The translations under genes were made by a program, and so were the position numbers. Shown piece by piece: positions 51,312 to 59,965 of a DNA stretch of 64,000 bases; within the stretch, counting starts at the first letter, position 1; every line of letters starts with the position of its first letter. The DNA lies in the NCBI RefSeq assembly GCF_000305935.1, contig NC_018870.1:2217001-2281000 (forward strand). Reading direction: 5' to 3'. The notes beneath the pieces are model-generated. The model ran no database searches. It worked only from the letters and a program-made list of their open reading frames with translations, and was not told where the DNA came from. Source of the stretch: Thermacetogenium phaeum DSM 12270. Its GTDB lineage: Bacteria > Bacillota > DSM-12270 > Thermacetogeniales > Thermacetogeniaceae.

Positions 51312-53291
51312 ATGTCAAAGACAGAAAAACTGCCCCGGGTGGAGCTGCTGGCCCCCGTGGGCAAGTGGGATGTACTGGAGGCGGTTATCGCCGCAGGCGC
51401 CGATGCCGTCTACCTGGGTGGGAAAAAGTACAATATGCGCCTGCACCGGAAGGACTACAACTTTACCGAGGAGGAGCTCCGTGACGCGGTGGCTTACTCC
51501 CACGAGAGAGGTGTCCGGGTCTACGTGACCGTCAACAACCTGCTCACGAATGACGAGGTCGCAGATCTCCCAGCGTACCTCCGCTTTCTCCAGGAGATCG
51601 CCGCCGACGGCATTATCGTTCAGGATCTGGGGGTCGTCCGCCTCGTCAGGAGGCTCGGCCTCAACATACCCATCCACGCCAGCGTCATGATGAACGCCCA
51701 CAACCTGGAGGGCCTGCAGCTTTTGGAAGAACTCGGCATCACCAGGGTGATCCTGGGGCGGGAGCTGAGCCTCAGCGACATTAAACTGCTGCACTCCAGA
51801 ACGTCTCTGGAGCTGGAGTACTTCACTCACGGAGACATGTGCTTCTCCCAGAGCAGTCAGTGCTATCACAGCGGGATGGTCTTCGGGTTGAGCAGCAATC
51901 GCGGCCGCTGCCTCAAGCCCTGCCGCTGGGCCTTCGAGCTGGTGGATCGGGAAACCGGGGAGACAATTCCGGTTCAGGCGCCCGGCCCCTACTACCTGGC
52001 CGTCAAAGACATCTGCCTGCTGCCCTTCCTCCCGGAGGTGATTTCCTCGGGGATCTGCTCTCTCAAGATCGAAGGGAGGATGCGCACCGCCGATTACCTG
52101 GGGCCGCTCATCGGCTTTTACCGGCGCGCCCTCGACCGGTACTACGCCGATCCCGCGGGATACTGCTTCGACTGGGATGAATTCGACGAGCTCCAAAAGA
52201 TGCGGGTGCGCGACTTCAGCCCCTTATTCGCCTTCGGCAATCCGGGAGCATCCTCAATCGGATACACCGGTGAGAGGGAGCCGCGCTTCTTCAGCCAGGC
52301 GGTCAAGGAGCCCACCATCGGGGAGGAAAATCTTAAGGACTCCCCCCTGCCCGCACCGGAAAAAACGGTGAGCCCAACCAAGCCCGCCCTCGCCGTCAAG
52401 GCGGGCAGCAGCAGAGCCGCCCTGGCAGCCCTGGAAAGCGGCGCCGATCTCCTCTATACCGCCGGGGAATCCTTCATCTCTCAGGACGCTTCCTGGAGCA
52501 CGGACGGCTACCGGGAGGTGATCTCCCGCGCCCGGGAGCTCGGCAAAAAAGTCGTCATCGGGCTGCCGCGCATCACGATGCCCTGGGAAATGGAGCGAAC
52601 GATCATCCTGCTGGAAAAAATTCAGGAGTGGGGCCCCGCCGGCATCCTCGTCACCAACCTGGGTACGGTTTTCGCAGCCTCCAGGTTGACCACACTCCCG
52701 CTCTATGCCGATTACTCCTGCAACACCGCCAATCAGGAGGCGGCGTCCCTCCTGCAAGAATACCGGGTCGTCCAGTTCACCGCACCTTTGGAGTTTTGTT
52801 ACGAAGAGATCCTTGCCCTGCCCGGAGGAGCGCTGCCGGTAGAAGCCGTCGTCCACGGAAACCTTCCGGCAATGGTTTCCGACCACTGCCTCCCCGCCGC
52901 CCTCCTGGATAATAGCACCAGGCACCAGATCTGCAGCGGGCAGTGCCGGAGAAGAAGGTACGGGCTCAAGGATACAGCCGGACAAATACATCCCCTGGAA
53001 GTAGACCAGGACTGCCGCAATCACATCTACCTGGCCAACGAACTGGCACTGCTGCCCTATCTTCGCTCCTTCTACGGAGCGGGGTTTGCCAGCCTCCGGC
53101 TGGAGATACCCCTTTACCTCCCGGAGGAAGCGGCGGCGGTCACCAGGCTCTACCGGGCCGAAATCGACCGGCTTTGGGAGGATCCCGAGGGTTACTCCTT
53201 CCAGGAATCGTGCTGGCGGAAGCTTCTCGCCGTTAGAAAAGGGCCCTTCGGCACCGGGCCCTACACCCAGGGTGTAAAGCAGAACAATTAA
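51312..53291 (+). CDS. U32-family peptidase / YhbU-RlhA-like protein (two-domain)
   Basis: 659 residues. The U32 core starts at VELLAPVGKWDVLEAVIAAG and includes AVYLGGKKYNMR, VNNLLTNDEVADL, IHASVMMNAHN, and the signature ELEYFTHGDMCFSQSSQCYH followed by SNRGRCLKPCRW. The CF..S.QC...G and RG.C..PCR cysteines probably hold an iron-sulfur cluster. A second, weaker repeat follows (about 355-560), ending QICSGQCRRRRYGL, and a C-terminal LRLEIPLYLPEEAAAVTRLY segment. The family includes enzymes for RNA hydroxylation and cofactor-related reactions; peptidase activity is uncertain. Exact role not assigned. Confidence 0.8.
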   Translation: MSKTEKLPRVELLAPVGKWDVLEAVIAAGADAVYLGGKKYNMRLHRKDYNFTEEELRDAVAYSHERGVRVYVTVNNLLTNDEVADLPAYLRFLQEIAADGIIVQDLGVVRLVRRLGLNIPIHASVMMNAHNLEGLQLLEELGITRVILGRELSLSDIKLLHSRTSLELEYFTHGDMCFSQSSQCYHSGMVFGLSSNRGRCLKPCRWAFELVDRETGETIPVQAPGPYYLAVKDICLLPFLPEVISSGICSLKIEGRMRTADYLGPLIGFYRRALDRYYADPAGYCFDWDEFDELQKMRVRDFSPLFAFGNPGASSIGYTGEREPRFFSQAVKEPTIGEENLKDSPLPAPEKTVSPTKPALAVKAGSSRAALAALESGADLLYTAGESFISQDASWSTDGYREVISRARELGKKVVIGLPRITMPWEMERTIILLEKIQEWGPAGILVTNLGTVFAASRLTTLPLYADYSCNTANQEAASLLQEYRVVQFTAPLEFCYEEILALPGGALPVEAVVHGNLPAMVSDHCLPAALLDNSTRHQICSGQCRRRRYGLKDTAGQIHPLEVDQDCRNHIYLANELALLPYLRSFYGAGFASLRLEIPLYLPEEAAAVTRLYRAEIDRLWEDPEGYSFQESCWRKLLAVRKGPFGTGPYTQGVKQNN

Positions 53292-53316
53292 TAAAAACCA
53301 GAGGAGGGGAAACATC

Positions 53317-54612
53317 ATGAAGGAAAAGTTTTGGGGGCCGCAGGAAATTATCAGGAAGAAAAAGGAATACATCATCCCCTGCCTGTACCACTTCTATCAG
53401 GAGCCCATGCAGCTAGTGAAGGGGGAAGGGCAGTACCTTTTCGACCACACCGGGAAGCGGTACCTGGACTTCTTCGCCGGGGTCTCCGTGATCAACTGCG
53501 GCCACTGTCATCCGGTGATTACGGAGCGCATCTGCCGGCAGGTAAAAGAGCTCCAGCACGTCTGCAACATCTACCTCACCCAGCCGATGCTCGAGCTTGC
53601 GGAGAAGCTGGCCGCAATCACCCCCGGCGGGCTCAAAAAGAGCTTTTTCTGCAACAGCGGCACTGAAGCCAACGAGGGCGCTGCCCTCCTTGCCAAAATC
53701 GCTACCGGCAGGAACGAATTCCTGGCGCTCCGGGACGGACTTTACGGGCGCACCTACCTCACGATGAGCCTTACCGGTCTCCGCTTCTGGCGTACGGATA
53801 CCGCGCCGGCGGGGGGGATCTCCTTCGTTCCCAACCCCTACTGCTACCGCTGTCCCTGGAGGCTCGAGTATCCGTCCTGCGACCTGGCCTGTGCCGAAGA
53901 GGTGCGCCAGGTGATCGAATCCTCCACCTCCGGGGAGGTCGCCGCTCTGATTGCCGAGACCATCCAGGGCAACGGGGGAATCATCACCCCACCCCCCGAA
54001 TACTTCTCGCGAATCCGGGAGATCCTCAAAGAATACGGGGCGCTCCTGATCATCGACGAGGTTCAGACCGGCTTCGGGCGTACCGGAAAGTGGTTTGCCA
54101 TAGAACATTACGGCGTCGTGCCCGACATCATGACCATGGCCAAGGCGCTGGGGAACGGTGTTCCCATCGGAGTCTTTACGGCTCTCCCGGAGATCGCCGA
54201 CCGCTACACCAGGCCGGGCGCCTCCACCCTGGGGGGTAACCCGGTTTCCATGACCGCAGGCCTGGCCACTCTGGAGGTTATCGAAAAAGAGGGGTTGATC
54301 CAGAACGCCGCCACCCTGGGCGCCTACCTCAGAGAAAAACTGCTGGAGCTCAAGGAAAAACACCCCCTGATCGGGGATGTGCGCGGCATCGGCCTGATGC
54401 AGGGTGCGGAACTCGTCAAGAACGGCAAGGAACCGGCCGCAGCCGAAACCGACCGCATCCTGGAACTGATGAAAAACAGGGGCATTCTCATCGGGAAGAA
54501 CGGGCGGTACCGCAATGTCCTGGCCTTCCAGCCCCCTCTGGTGATCACCAAAGACAACATCGACGAGGTGAGCGCCAACCTGGACGAGGTGCTGACAGAG
54601 GTCGAAAGCTGA
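53317..54612 (+). CDS. Class III PLP-dependent aminotransferase
   Basis: 431 residues, AGGAGGGGA before the ATG. Fold type I class III enzyme: YLFDHTGKRYLDFFAGVSVI, CNSGTEANEGAALLAKIATG, LLIIDEVQTGFGRTGKWFAI with the PLP-binding Asp, and MTMAKALGNGVPIGVFTALP with the Schiff-base Lys. A cysteine-rich insertion (PNPYCYRCPWRLEYPSCDLA) resembles the alanine-glyoxylate/beta-alanine type subgroup (AGXT2-like). The amino donor cannot be read from sequence. It follows the U32 gene by 25 bases on the same strand. Confidence 0.85.
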   Translation: MKEKFWGPQEIIRKKKEYIIPCLYHFYQEPMQLVKGEGQYLFDHTGKRYLDFFAGVSVINCGHCHPVITERICRQVKELQHVCNIYLTQPMLELAEKLAAITPGGLKKSFFCNSGTEANEGAALLAKIATGRNEFLALRDGLYGRTYLTMSLTGLRFWRTDTAPAGGISFVPNPYCYRCPWRLEYPSCDLACAEEVRQVIESSTSGEVAALIAETIQGNGGIITPPPEYFSRIREILKEYGALLIIDEVQTGFGRTGKWFAIEHYGVVPDIMTMAKALGNGVPIGVFTALPEIADRYTRPGASTLGGNPVSMTAGLATLEVIEKEGLIQNAATLGAYLREKLLELKEKHPLIGDVRGIGLMQGAELVKNGKEPAAAETDRILELMKNRGILIGKNGRYRNVLAFQPPLVITKDNIDEVSANLDEVLTEVES

Positions 54613-54843
54613 GCATCACTCCGCTGCCGATGGGGACGACGATAATTCCGCCCGGCGCAGCAGTTTTAATCCTTCCGGCGCCCAGGAGGCCGGGGGGCAC
54701 CTGCCGGGAAGCAGGGCGGTCCCCCCTACCGCCGGCAACGGTAAGGGTGTGCTTAAATGAGACGAGCGCTTTCCGGCGCCGGGCAAGCAGGTGAAAGATA
54801 CACTGCAGCATTTTAGACAGCAAAGCGAAAAGAGGGTGTAGCT

Positions 54844-55692
54844 ATGCCGTTTGGGGCACATATGTCCATTGCAGGGGGATTCGATCAGGCGATCCGGCGC
54901 GGCCAACAGACCGGGTGCGAAACCGTCCAGATTTTCGTCAAGAACGCCAGCAGATGGCAGGCCAAACCGCTCGACGAAGGGGATATCGAGCGCTTCCGGC
55001 AGGCCCGCCGGGAAACGGGGATCGAGCCGGTGCTGGCCCACAACTCCTACCTTATCAACATCGGCTCACCCGATGAAGACCTGTGGAAAAAGTCCCTCGA
55101 CTCCCTGACGCAGGAAATCGAACGCTGCGCCCTCCTGGAGATCCCTTATCTGGTCATGCATCCGGGGGCGCACTCCGGGGCCGGGGAAGAGGTAGGATTA
55201 AGGCGGATCACCGCCGCCCTCAACGAAGCCTTGAAGAAAACGGAAGAATCGGGAGTGATGATCCTTCTGGAAACCACTGCCGGCCAGGGGTCGGTTCTGG
55301 GTGGAGCTTTCGAACACTTAGCGCAGATCATCGAAGACAGCTTCTTCCCGGAGCGGCTCGGGGTCTGCTTCGACACCTGCCACGCCTTTGCCGCCGGCTA
55401 CGACCTGCGATCCCCGGAAGCCTGCGAGCGGACATTTGCCGAACTGGAAAGTGTTATCGGCATTGCGCGTCTTAAGGCCATCCACCTGAACGACTCCCGC
55501 GGCGGTCTCGGTTCCCGGCGCGACCGCCACGAACACATCGGCATGGGCCAAATCGGCCTCGAAGGCTTCCGCTGGATCGTCAACAACCCGCTCCTCTCCC
55601 ACCTGCCCATGATCCTGGAGACGCCGAAAGGAAAGGACATGAAGGAGGACGTGGAAAACCTGAGAGTGCTCAGAAGCCTTTTAGAAAGATAA
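54844..55692 (+). CDS. nfo: Endonuclease IV (AP endonuclease)
   Basis: 282 residues. TIM barrel with three zinc sites: FGAHMSIAGGF, LAHNSYLINIGSPDEDLWKK, VMHPGAHSGAGEEVGLRRIT, LLETTAGQGSVLGGAFEHLA, GVCFDTCHAFAAGYDLRS, AIHLNDSRGGLGSRRDRHEH and LETPKGKDMKED. All metal ligands I would expect (His, Glu, Asp) are in place. It cuts abasic sites in base-excision repair. GAGGGTG precedes the ATG. The 231 bases upstream hold no gene. Confidence 0.95.
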   Translation: MPFGAHMSIAGGFDQAIRRGQQTGCETVQIFVKNASRWQAKPLDEGDIERFRQARRETGIEPVLAHNSYLINIGSPDEDLWKKSLDSLTQEIERCALLEIPYLVMHPGAHSGAGEEVGLRRITAALNEALKKTEESGVMILLETTAGQGSVLGGAFEHLAQIIEDSFFPERLGVCFDTCHAFAAGYDLRSPEACERTFAELESVIGIARLKAIHLNDSRGGLGSRRDRHEHIGMGQIGLEGFRWIVNNPLLSHLPMILETPKGKDMKEDVENLRVLRSLLER

Positions 55693-55778
55693 AGGGAAAA
55701 CCGGCCTTTCGCAGCCGGTACAAATGGAACCGATTCCAAGGCAGACCCTCACGCCGCCTCCGGCGGCACCAACAGAGT

Positions 55779-56052
55779 ATGAAAATACCCGACGGGTCTA
55801 CCGGCGAGCGACCTATGGAAGGCCGGGTAACAGGACAGGCGAAGCGAGGATGACAGGTCGGGATGCGAGTACAGACACCTCTTGACCTGCGATGGAATGG
55901 ATTTGCTGCGAGGCCAAACGCTGCGTTGACAGAAGCATTTCGCAACTTGTTACGCAGCATCCCAGAGCTGTCCCGAAGCGAGCCGTCGTCCTGTCCGGCC
56001 TGGAATCGGGAGTCGAGCGGTAGACCGGCGGGTGAACTTGATGTATTTTCAT
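55779..56052. repeat. 274-bp imperfect palindromic element before the amidohydrolase gene
   Basis: The ends ATGAAAATAC (55779-55788) and GTATTTTCAT (56043-56052) are exact inverted repeats. Further matched blocks nest inward: GGTCTACCG/CGGTAGACC, GGACAGG/CCTGTCC, GACAG/CTGTC, GGGATGC/GCATCCC. The right end stops a few bases before the AGGAGGTG ribosome site of the next gene. It could be a MITE-like insertion or a large structured RNA; I do not recognise it as a known riboswitch. Confidence 0.7.
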
Positions 56053-56069
56053 GGCAGGAGGTGAAACTG

Positions 56070-57263
56070 TTGCTGGCGCTTGTAAACGGAAAGATTCTTT
56101 CGATGGCGGGCCCCGTTTATGAAAAGGGGATGGTGGTGATCGAAGGACGGAGGATCGCCGCCGTAAGCCCCCATTCAGAACCGCCGGCGGGCGCCCGCCT
56201 CATCGACGTTGCGGGGAAATACGTTCTGCCCGGCTTTATCGACGCCCACACCCACATGGGAATCTACGAAGAGATTTACCGGATCGAGGGGAACGATACC
56301 AACGAAACCAGCGACCCGGTCACCCCTCACCTGCGCGCCCTGGACGCCATCAACATGGAGGATCTGGCCTTTCGAGACGCCTTGGAGGGCGGAGTCACCA
56401 CGGTTATGACCGGTCCGGGAAGCGCCAACGTGATCGGGGGCTTGAGCCTGGTCATGAAAACTTACGGCAGGACGGTCGATGAGGCCGTCGTCAAAAACCC
56501 GGCGGGGCTGAAAGTTGCCCTCGGAGAAAATCCCAAAAGGGTTTACGGCGGCCAGAAGAAATCCCCCATGACCCGGATGTCCACGGCGGCAATCCTGCGG
56601 GAAGCCCTGGTGGCGGCGCACAACTACGCCCTGAAGCTGGAGAAGGGGAAAAACAACCCGGAACAGCAGCCGGACAGAGATCTGAAGCTGGAAGCCCTCC
56701 TGCCGGTGATCAGGGGAGAGATACCCGTCCTGTTGCATGCCCACCGGGTCGACGACATCCTCACCGGGCTCAGGATCACCGACGAGTTCCACCTGAAGGT
56801 AAGCATCCAGCACGGCACGGAAGCCCACAAAATACCGGACGAGCTCGCCCGCAGAGGAATACCGGTAGTGGTAGGGCCTGCCATGGGCAACAGGGCGAAG
56901 GTGGAGCTCAAAGATCGCACCCTGGCAACACCCGGGATCCTCGCCCGCTCAGGCGTACGGGTTGCCCTGATGACCGACCACCCTGTAGTGCCCGGCCAGT
57001 ACCTATCCCTCCTGGCAGCACTGGCGGTGAAAGGGGGAATGGCCGTTGAGGACGCCCTAAAGGCAATCACCATCAACGCGGCGGAGATCCTGGGAGTGGC
57101 CGACCGGGTCGGCAGCCTGGAACCGGGGAAAGACGCCGACGTCATCGTCCTCAGCGGACACCCCCTGGACTGGCTCACCAGAGTGGAACTGGTCATCGTC
57201 AACGGGGAAATCGCCTTTGCCGGCGATTCTTTTGCCGGGATCAGGGGCGGTGAGGAGCGGTGA
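56070..57263 (+). CDS. Amidohydrolase (imidazolonepropionase-like)
   Basis: 397 residues from TTG 56070, six bases after AGGAGGTG; the frame upstream is the palindromic element. Metal-dependent hydrolase: strand-rich start LALVNGKILSMAGPVYEKGM, GKYVLPGFIDAHTHMGIYEE with the HxH ligands, VLLHAHRVDDI, VSIQHGTEAHKIPDELARRG, RVALMTDHPVVPGQYL with the last Asp, and the C-terminal KDADVIVLSGHPLDWLTRVE. Homologues are annotated as imidazolonepropionase-like or peptidase-like; the substrate is unknown. Its TGA overlaps the fdhD GTG. Confidence 0.85.
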   Translation: MLALVNGKILSMAGPVYEKGMVVIEGRRIAAVSPHSEPPAGARLIDVAGKYVLPGFIDAHTHMGIYEEIYRIEGNDTNETSDPVTPHLRALDAINMEDLAFRDALEGGVTTVMTGPGSANVIGGLSLVMKTYGRTVDEAVVKNPAGLKVALGENPKRVYGGQKKSPMTRMSTAAILREALVAAHNYALKLEKGKNNPEQQPDRDLKLEALLPVIRGEIPVLLHAHRVDDILTGLRITDEFHLKVSIQHGTEAHKIPDELARRGIPVVVGPAMGNRAKVELKDRTLATPGILARSGVRVALMTDHPVVPGQYLSLLAALAVKGGMAVEDALKAITINAAEILGVADRVGSLEPGKDADVIVLSGHPLDWLTRVELVIVNGEIAFAGDSFAGIRGGEER

Positions 57264-58069
57264 GCAGTTCCGACGGCGACTACGGGAAGTTGACCTCCCC
57301 CTGTCAGATCGTCAAAGCCGATTCCGGAAGGCACTGGTTGGAGGAGGACCTGGTCGTCAGGGAAACCCCCCTTACCGTTTTTGTGAACTCCCGGGAGATA
57401 GCGACTCTGGTCTGCTCCCCCGTGGATCAGGTATACCTGGCAGTTGGTTTTCTCTGCTCCGAAGGGGTGCTGAAGAAGCGGGAAGACCTCGAATCGGTGG
57501 AGCTCGACGCCGACAGAGGGCTCATCCGGATCAAGACCGCTCCGCTGCCGGGAATCGAGGAGAAAATGTTTCTAAAGCGCCACATCACCCCCAGCGCCGG
57601 CCGCAGCAACATCCGGGTCCACTTTGCCGCCGAGGCCGGACTTCCCCCTCCCGTAACCTCGCAGCTGCAGATCAAAGCGGCAACCGCCACCAGGCTGGCG
57701 GCAGAACTGCAGGAGAGAGCGCACCTCTTCCGGAGAACCGGCGGCGTCCACAATGCCGCCCTGGTACAGGGAGAAGAGATCCTCATCTTCCAGGAAGACA
57801 TCGGGCGCCACAATACAATTGATAAGATCCACGGACGGTGTTTCCTGGAGGGAATACCCCGCAGCGACAAGATGGTCGTCTTCAGCGGCCGCGTCTCCTC
57901 GGAAATAGTCCTCAAGGTGGCCAGGATGAGGGTGCCGGTTCTGATTTCCCGCTCCGCCCCCACCGATCTCGCCTTGAAGCTGGCGGAGGAGCTCCAGATC
58001 ACCCTCCTCGGGTTCGTGCGGGAAAACCGGCTGAGCGTTTACGCCCACGGGGAAAGGGTGCTTTTTTAG
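57260..58069 (+). CDS. fdhD: Formate dehydrogenase accessory sulfurtransferase FdhD-like
   Basis: 269 residues from GTG 57260 (GTGA overlap with the amidohydrolase). FdhD features: VVRETPLTVFVNSREIATLV, LAVGFLCSEGVL, HLFRRTGGVHNAALVQGEEI, IFQEDIGRHNTIDKIHGRCF and GRVSSEIVLKVARMRVPVLI. FdhD passes sulfur from a desulfurase to the Mo/W cofactor of formate dehydrogenase. The loop that normally carries the catalytic CxxC pair (between about 110 and 125) reads RHITPSAGRSNI with no cysteine. It may use another sulfur route or a different role. Confidence 0.85.
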   Translation: MSSSDGDYGKLTSPCQIVKADSGRHWLEEDLVVRETPLTVFVNSREIATLVCSPVDQVYLAVGFLCSEGVLKKREDLESVELDADRGLIRIKTAPLPGIEEKMFLKRHITPSAGRSNIRVHFAAEAGLPPPVTSQLQIKAATATRLAAELQERAHLFRRTGGVHNAALVQGEEILIFQEDIGRHNTIDKIHGRCFLEGIPRSDKMVVFSGRVSSEIVLKVARMRVPVLISRSAPTDLALKLAEELQITLLGFVRENRLSVYAHGERVLF

Positions 58070-58155
58070 CAGCACGCGGGTTCGTTCGAGGATATTTGTT
58101 CAAGCTGCCGGCAACAATAGCACCGGTAGATCATTTTTAGAAAGAGGTTGTTGCC

Positions 58156-58323
58156 TTGGAGTCACTGCGCGACAAGCTGATTGCCATCATCAAGAACCTC
58201 CCGGAGGATAAGCTACAGGCCGTCCTCGACTTTGTCAACCGCATCAACTACGAAGGGTACGGAAACGAGGACTACGACGAACTCCTCATGGGAGATAAGA
58301 TCGCCCCCAACCGCTTCTGCTGA
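58156..58323 (+). CDS. Small acidic 55-residue protein
   Basis: TTG start at 58156 after AGAGGTTG. The product LESLRDKLIAIIKNLPEDKL, QAVLDFVNRINYEGYGNEDY and DELLMGDKIAPNRFC resembles the short DUF2281-like helical proteins that begin with a helix, NLPEDKLQEVLDFV. Too short for many gene finders. No partner toxin is visible next to it. Function unknown. Confidence 0.55.
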   Translation: MESLRDKLIAIIKNLPEDKLQAVLDFVNRINYEGYGNEDYDELLMGDKIAPNRFC

Positions 58324-58584
58324 CCCGGTGGCGGCAGCAGCCGGGGGAGCCTCTCCGTCCGCCCGTTTCCCTCCGGGAAACGGCGGTGTTTCGAGGCTGA
58401 CTTTAAGCATCCGCGAGAGAAGGGGGCAAGCGCTTCCAGAGCAGCAGCGGCAGCCAGGGTGGTCCCCAGCTGTTTCCAGCAGAACCCTTCGGGCTGCCGT
58501 CCTGCCCAAGGGCAGCTGCCGGAGGCGCAGAAAATTAGTTGAAGGCACCTCTCTTCGGCGCCTTCATAAAAGCCTCGTTGCTTC

Positions 58585-59202
58585 CTACCCCGCCACCCGC
58601 GACCGGTACTCCTCGCTGCAGGGGATGCAGACGATCTTTCCGTCGCGCACCCGGGCACGGGGTTCCATCACCTGCTCCCCACAGGCGGTACAGGTAACGG
58701 ACCGGAAGATCCGGGCTTTCTCCGGCAAATCCAGCTGTACCTCCTGCACCCGGAAGAGCTCCTCCGCGGGGGCCTGAAGGATCTTGGCCACAGCCTCCAG
58801 CTGGGCTCTCTTCAACCGCTCCTTTTCTTCCTCAGTTGCCCGCCCCTGGCGGGCTCGGTCCCTGATGGCCCGGATCTCCCCGGAAAAAACTTCGTCACCA
58901 ACGGGGTTGACCGCAATGCGAAATGCCTTCCCGGTATCCCGGGACCCGAAGGTGTAGACATTCTTCCCGTAATCCCGGAAGATCAGGTTTCCCTTCCCCA
59001 TCGTGCATCCCGTCACGACCTGAACGGCATCCACACCGCAGTTGTCGGTCTCGGCAATCACCACCAGTTCCTCGTCAGGGGAGCGGCGTGCTCCCAACAG
59101 CTCCATCCCAGCCTTCGCTGCCCGATACCCCAGGGCGAGGCCGACGCAGATGTGCCCGTGAAATTCCATTGCTTTTTCCCAATCCGTCTTTTCCCGGCAC
59201 AC
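58585..59202 (-). CDS. FmdE-family protein with C-terminal zinc finger
   Basis: 205 residues from GTG 59202, which has GGAGGG nine bases upstream; the longer frame from 59241 lacks a ribosome site. FmdE domain: MEFHGHICVGLALGYRAAKA, with the metal-binding HGHxC, then IAETDNCGVDAVQVVTGCTM, GKGNLIFRDYGKNVYTFGSR. A TraR/DksA-like C4 finger (CTACGEQVMEPRARVRDGKI VCIPC) ends the protein. The family is linked to molybdenum/tungsten formylmethanofuran or formate enzymes, which fits the nearby fdhD, but the role is unproven. Confidence 0.85.
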   Translation of the reverse strand: MCREKTDWEKAMEFHGHICVGLALGYRAAKAGMELLGARRSPDEELVVIAETDNCGVDAVQVVTGCTMGKGNLIFRDYGKNVYTFGSRDTGKAFRIAVNPVGDEVFSGEIRAIRDRARQGRATEEEKERLKRAQLEAVAKILQAPAEELFRVQEVQLDLPEKARIFRSVTCTACGEQVMEPRARVRDGKIVCIPCSEEYRSRVAG

Positions 59203-59241
59203 ATGCCTTCCCTCCTTCGATTCCCATTCTTCGATTCCCAT

Positions 59242-59698
59242 TCAGAAAAAAAACAGGAAGTATCCCTTCTCCCTGAAGAGCACCACACCTTCATGGTGTT
59301 TTTCAAGGGTATTATTCGCCGTTAAAGGGCGGGATTCCTGCTTGAGAAGCGTCCGTCAGCGAAAATGAGCGCTTCGCCGGGACCAGGCGGAATCAGGCCA
59401 TCCGCCAGGTACGGGCAGCTCCAAACAATAATATACTGTCAAAAAAAGGGGGGGGGCTTGCTGCCGTGATCAATATACCCGGCCTTCACAACGGCCGAAT
59501 GATACTGACTGCGGTGCGGAAATACCTCTATCTGCCAGCCCATCCCCGGAGTAGCTTCCCACATCGCTGCAGATAATATTAAAGACGCCGAAGGCATAAA
59601 AGCCCGGGTTGGCGGAGCAAAGGCTACCCAAAATCCGTTCCCGGGGGCTTACGGTAAAAGTTTCCTTTCCAATACTTAAAGCGAAGAGGAGGAGAGGC
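59242..59698. other. Gene-free region with A7G9 tract and a GC-rich hairpin
   Basis: A run of seven A then nine G lies at 59441-59456. A long hairpin with AAGCCCGGG (about 59600) and CCCGGGGGCTT (about 59640) precedes the small downstream gene. A plus-strand stem ACACC/GGTGT with TTTTT sits near 59288. I cannot assign the region to a known RNA class. Confidence 0.4.
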
Positions 59699-59965
59699 AT
59701 GCGGGAAATCAACATCGACCTCGGCCCTTCCATCGGAACCGGAGACATAGAAATCATTAAGGCGGCGACATCAAAACTGGCGCCGGGGGACCACCTGCTG
59801 CTCCATCTGGAGGCGGCAGATGCCCACGAAACCGACAGGATTCTGAGCCTGCTGGAAAAAGAGAATCTGGATTATCAGACTCACGGCAGCCACAGCGGCC
59901 GCCACTTTACGATCATCGCCACACCCCGCGAGAAAAAGCAGGAGGCCACTAAGCGTCCTCACTGA
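59699..59965 (+). CDS. Small conserved-looking protein, function unknown
   Basis: 88 residues from ATG 59699 directly after GAGGAGGAGAGG. MREINIDLGPSIGTGDIEII, LAPGDHLLLHLEAADAHETD and RHFTIIATPREKKQ suggest a small alpha/beta fold of TusA-like size, with beta strands alternating with helices, but the TusA CPxP motif is absent. It ends overlapping the 3' end of the convergent znuB by seven bases. Confidence 0.55.
   Translation: MREINIDLGPSIGTGDIEIIKAATSKLAPGDHLLLHLEAADAHETDRILSLLEKENLDYQTHGSHSGRHFTIIATPREKKQEATKRPH

Noticed and set aside
52254-53375. 373-codon minus-strand frame antisense to the U32 peptidase and aminotransferase genes
   Set aside because: The plus strand holds clear families across both genes; the antisense product has no recognisable domain.
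53413-54363. 316-codon minus-strand frame antisense to the aminotransferase
   Set aside because: Codon-bias shadow of a well-supported class III aminotransferase.
55693-56069. RNase P RNA, Moco riboswitch or other known RNA in the 274-bp palindromic region
   Set aside because: None of the conserved blocks of those classes could be found; only the nested inverted repeats are supported.
59480-59690. c-di-GMP or manganese riboswitch before the 88-residue gene
   Set aside because: Some short words look similar, but the required conserved blocks and their order are absent.
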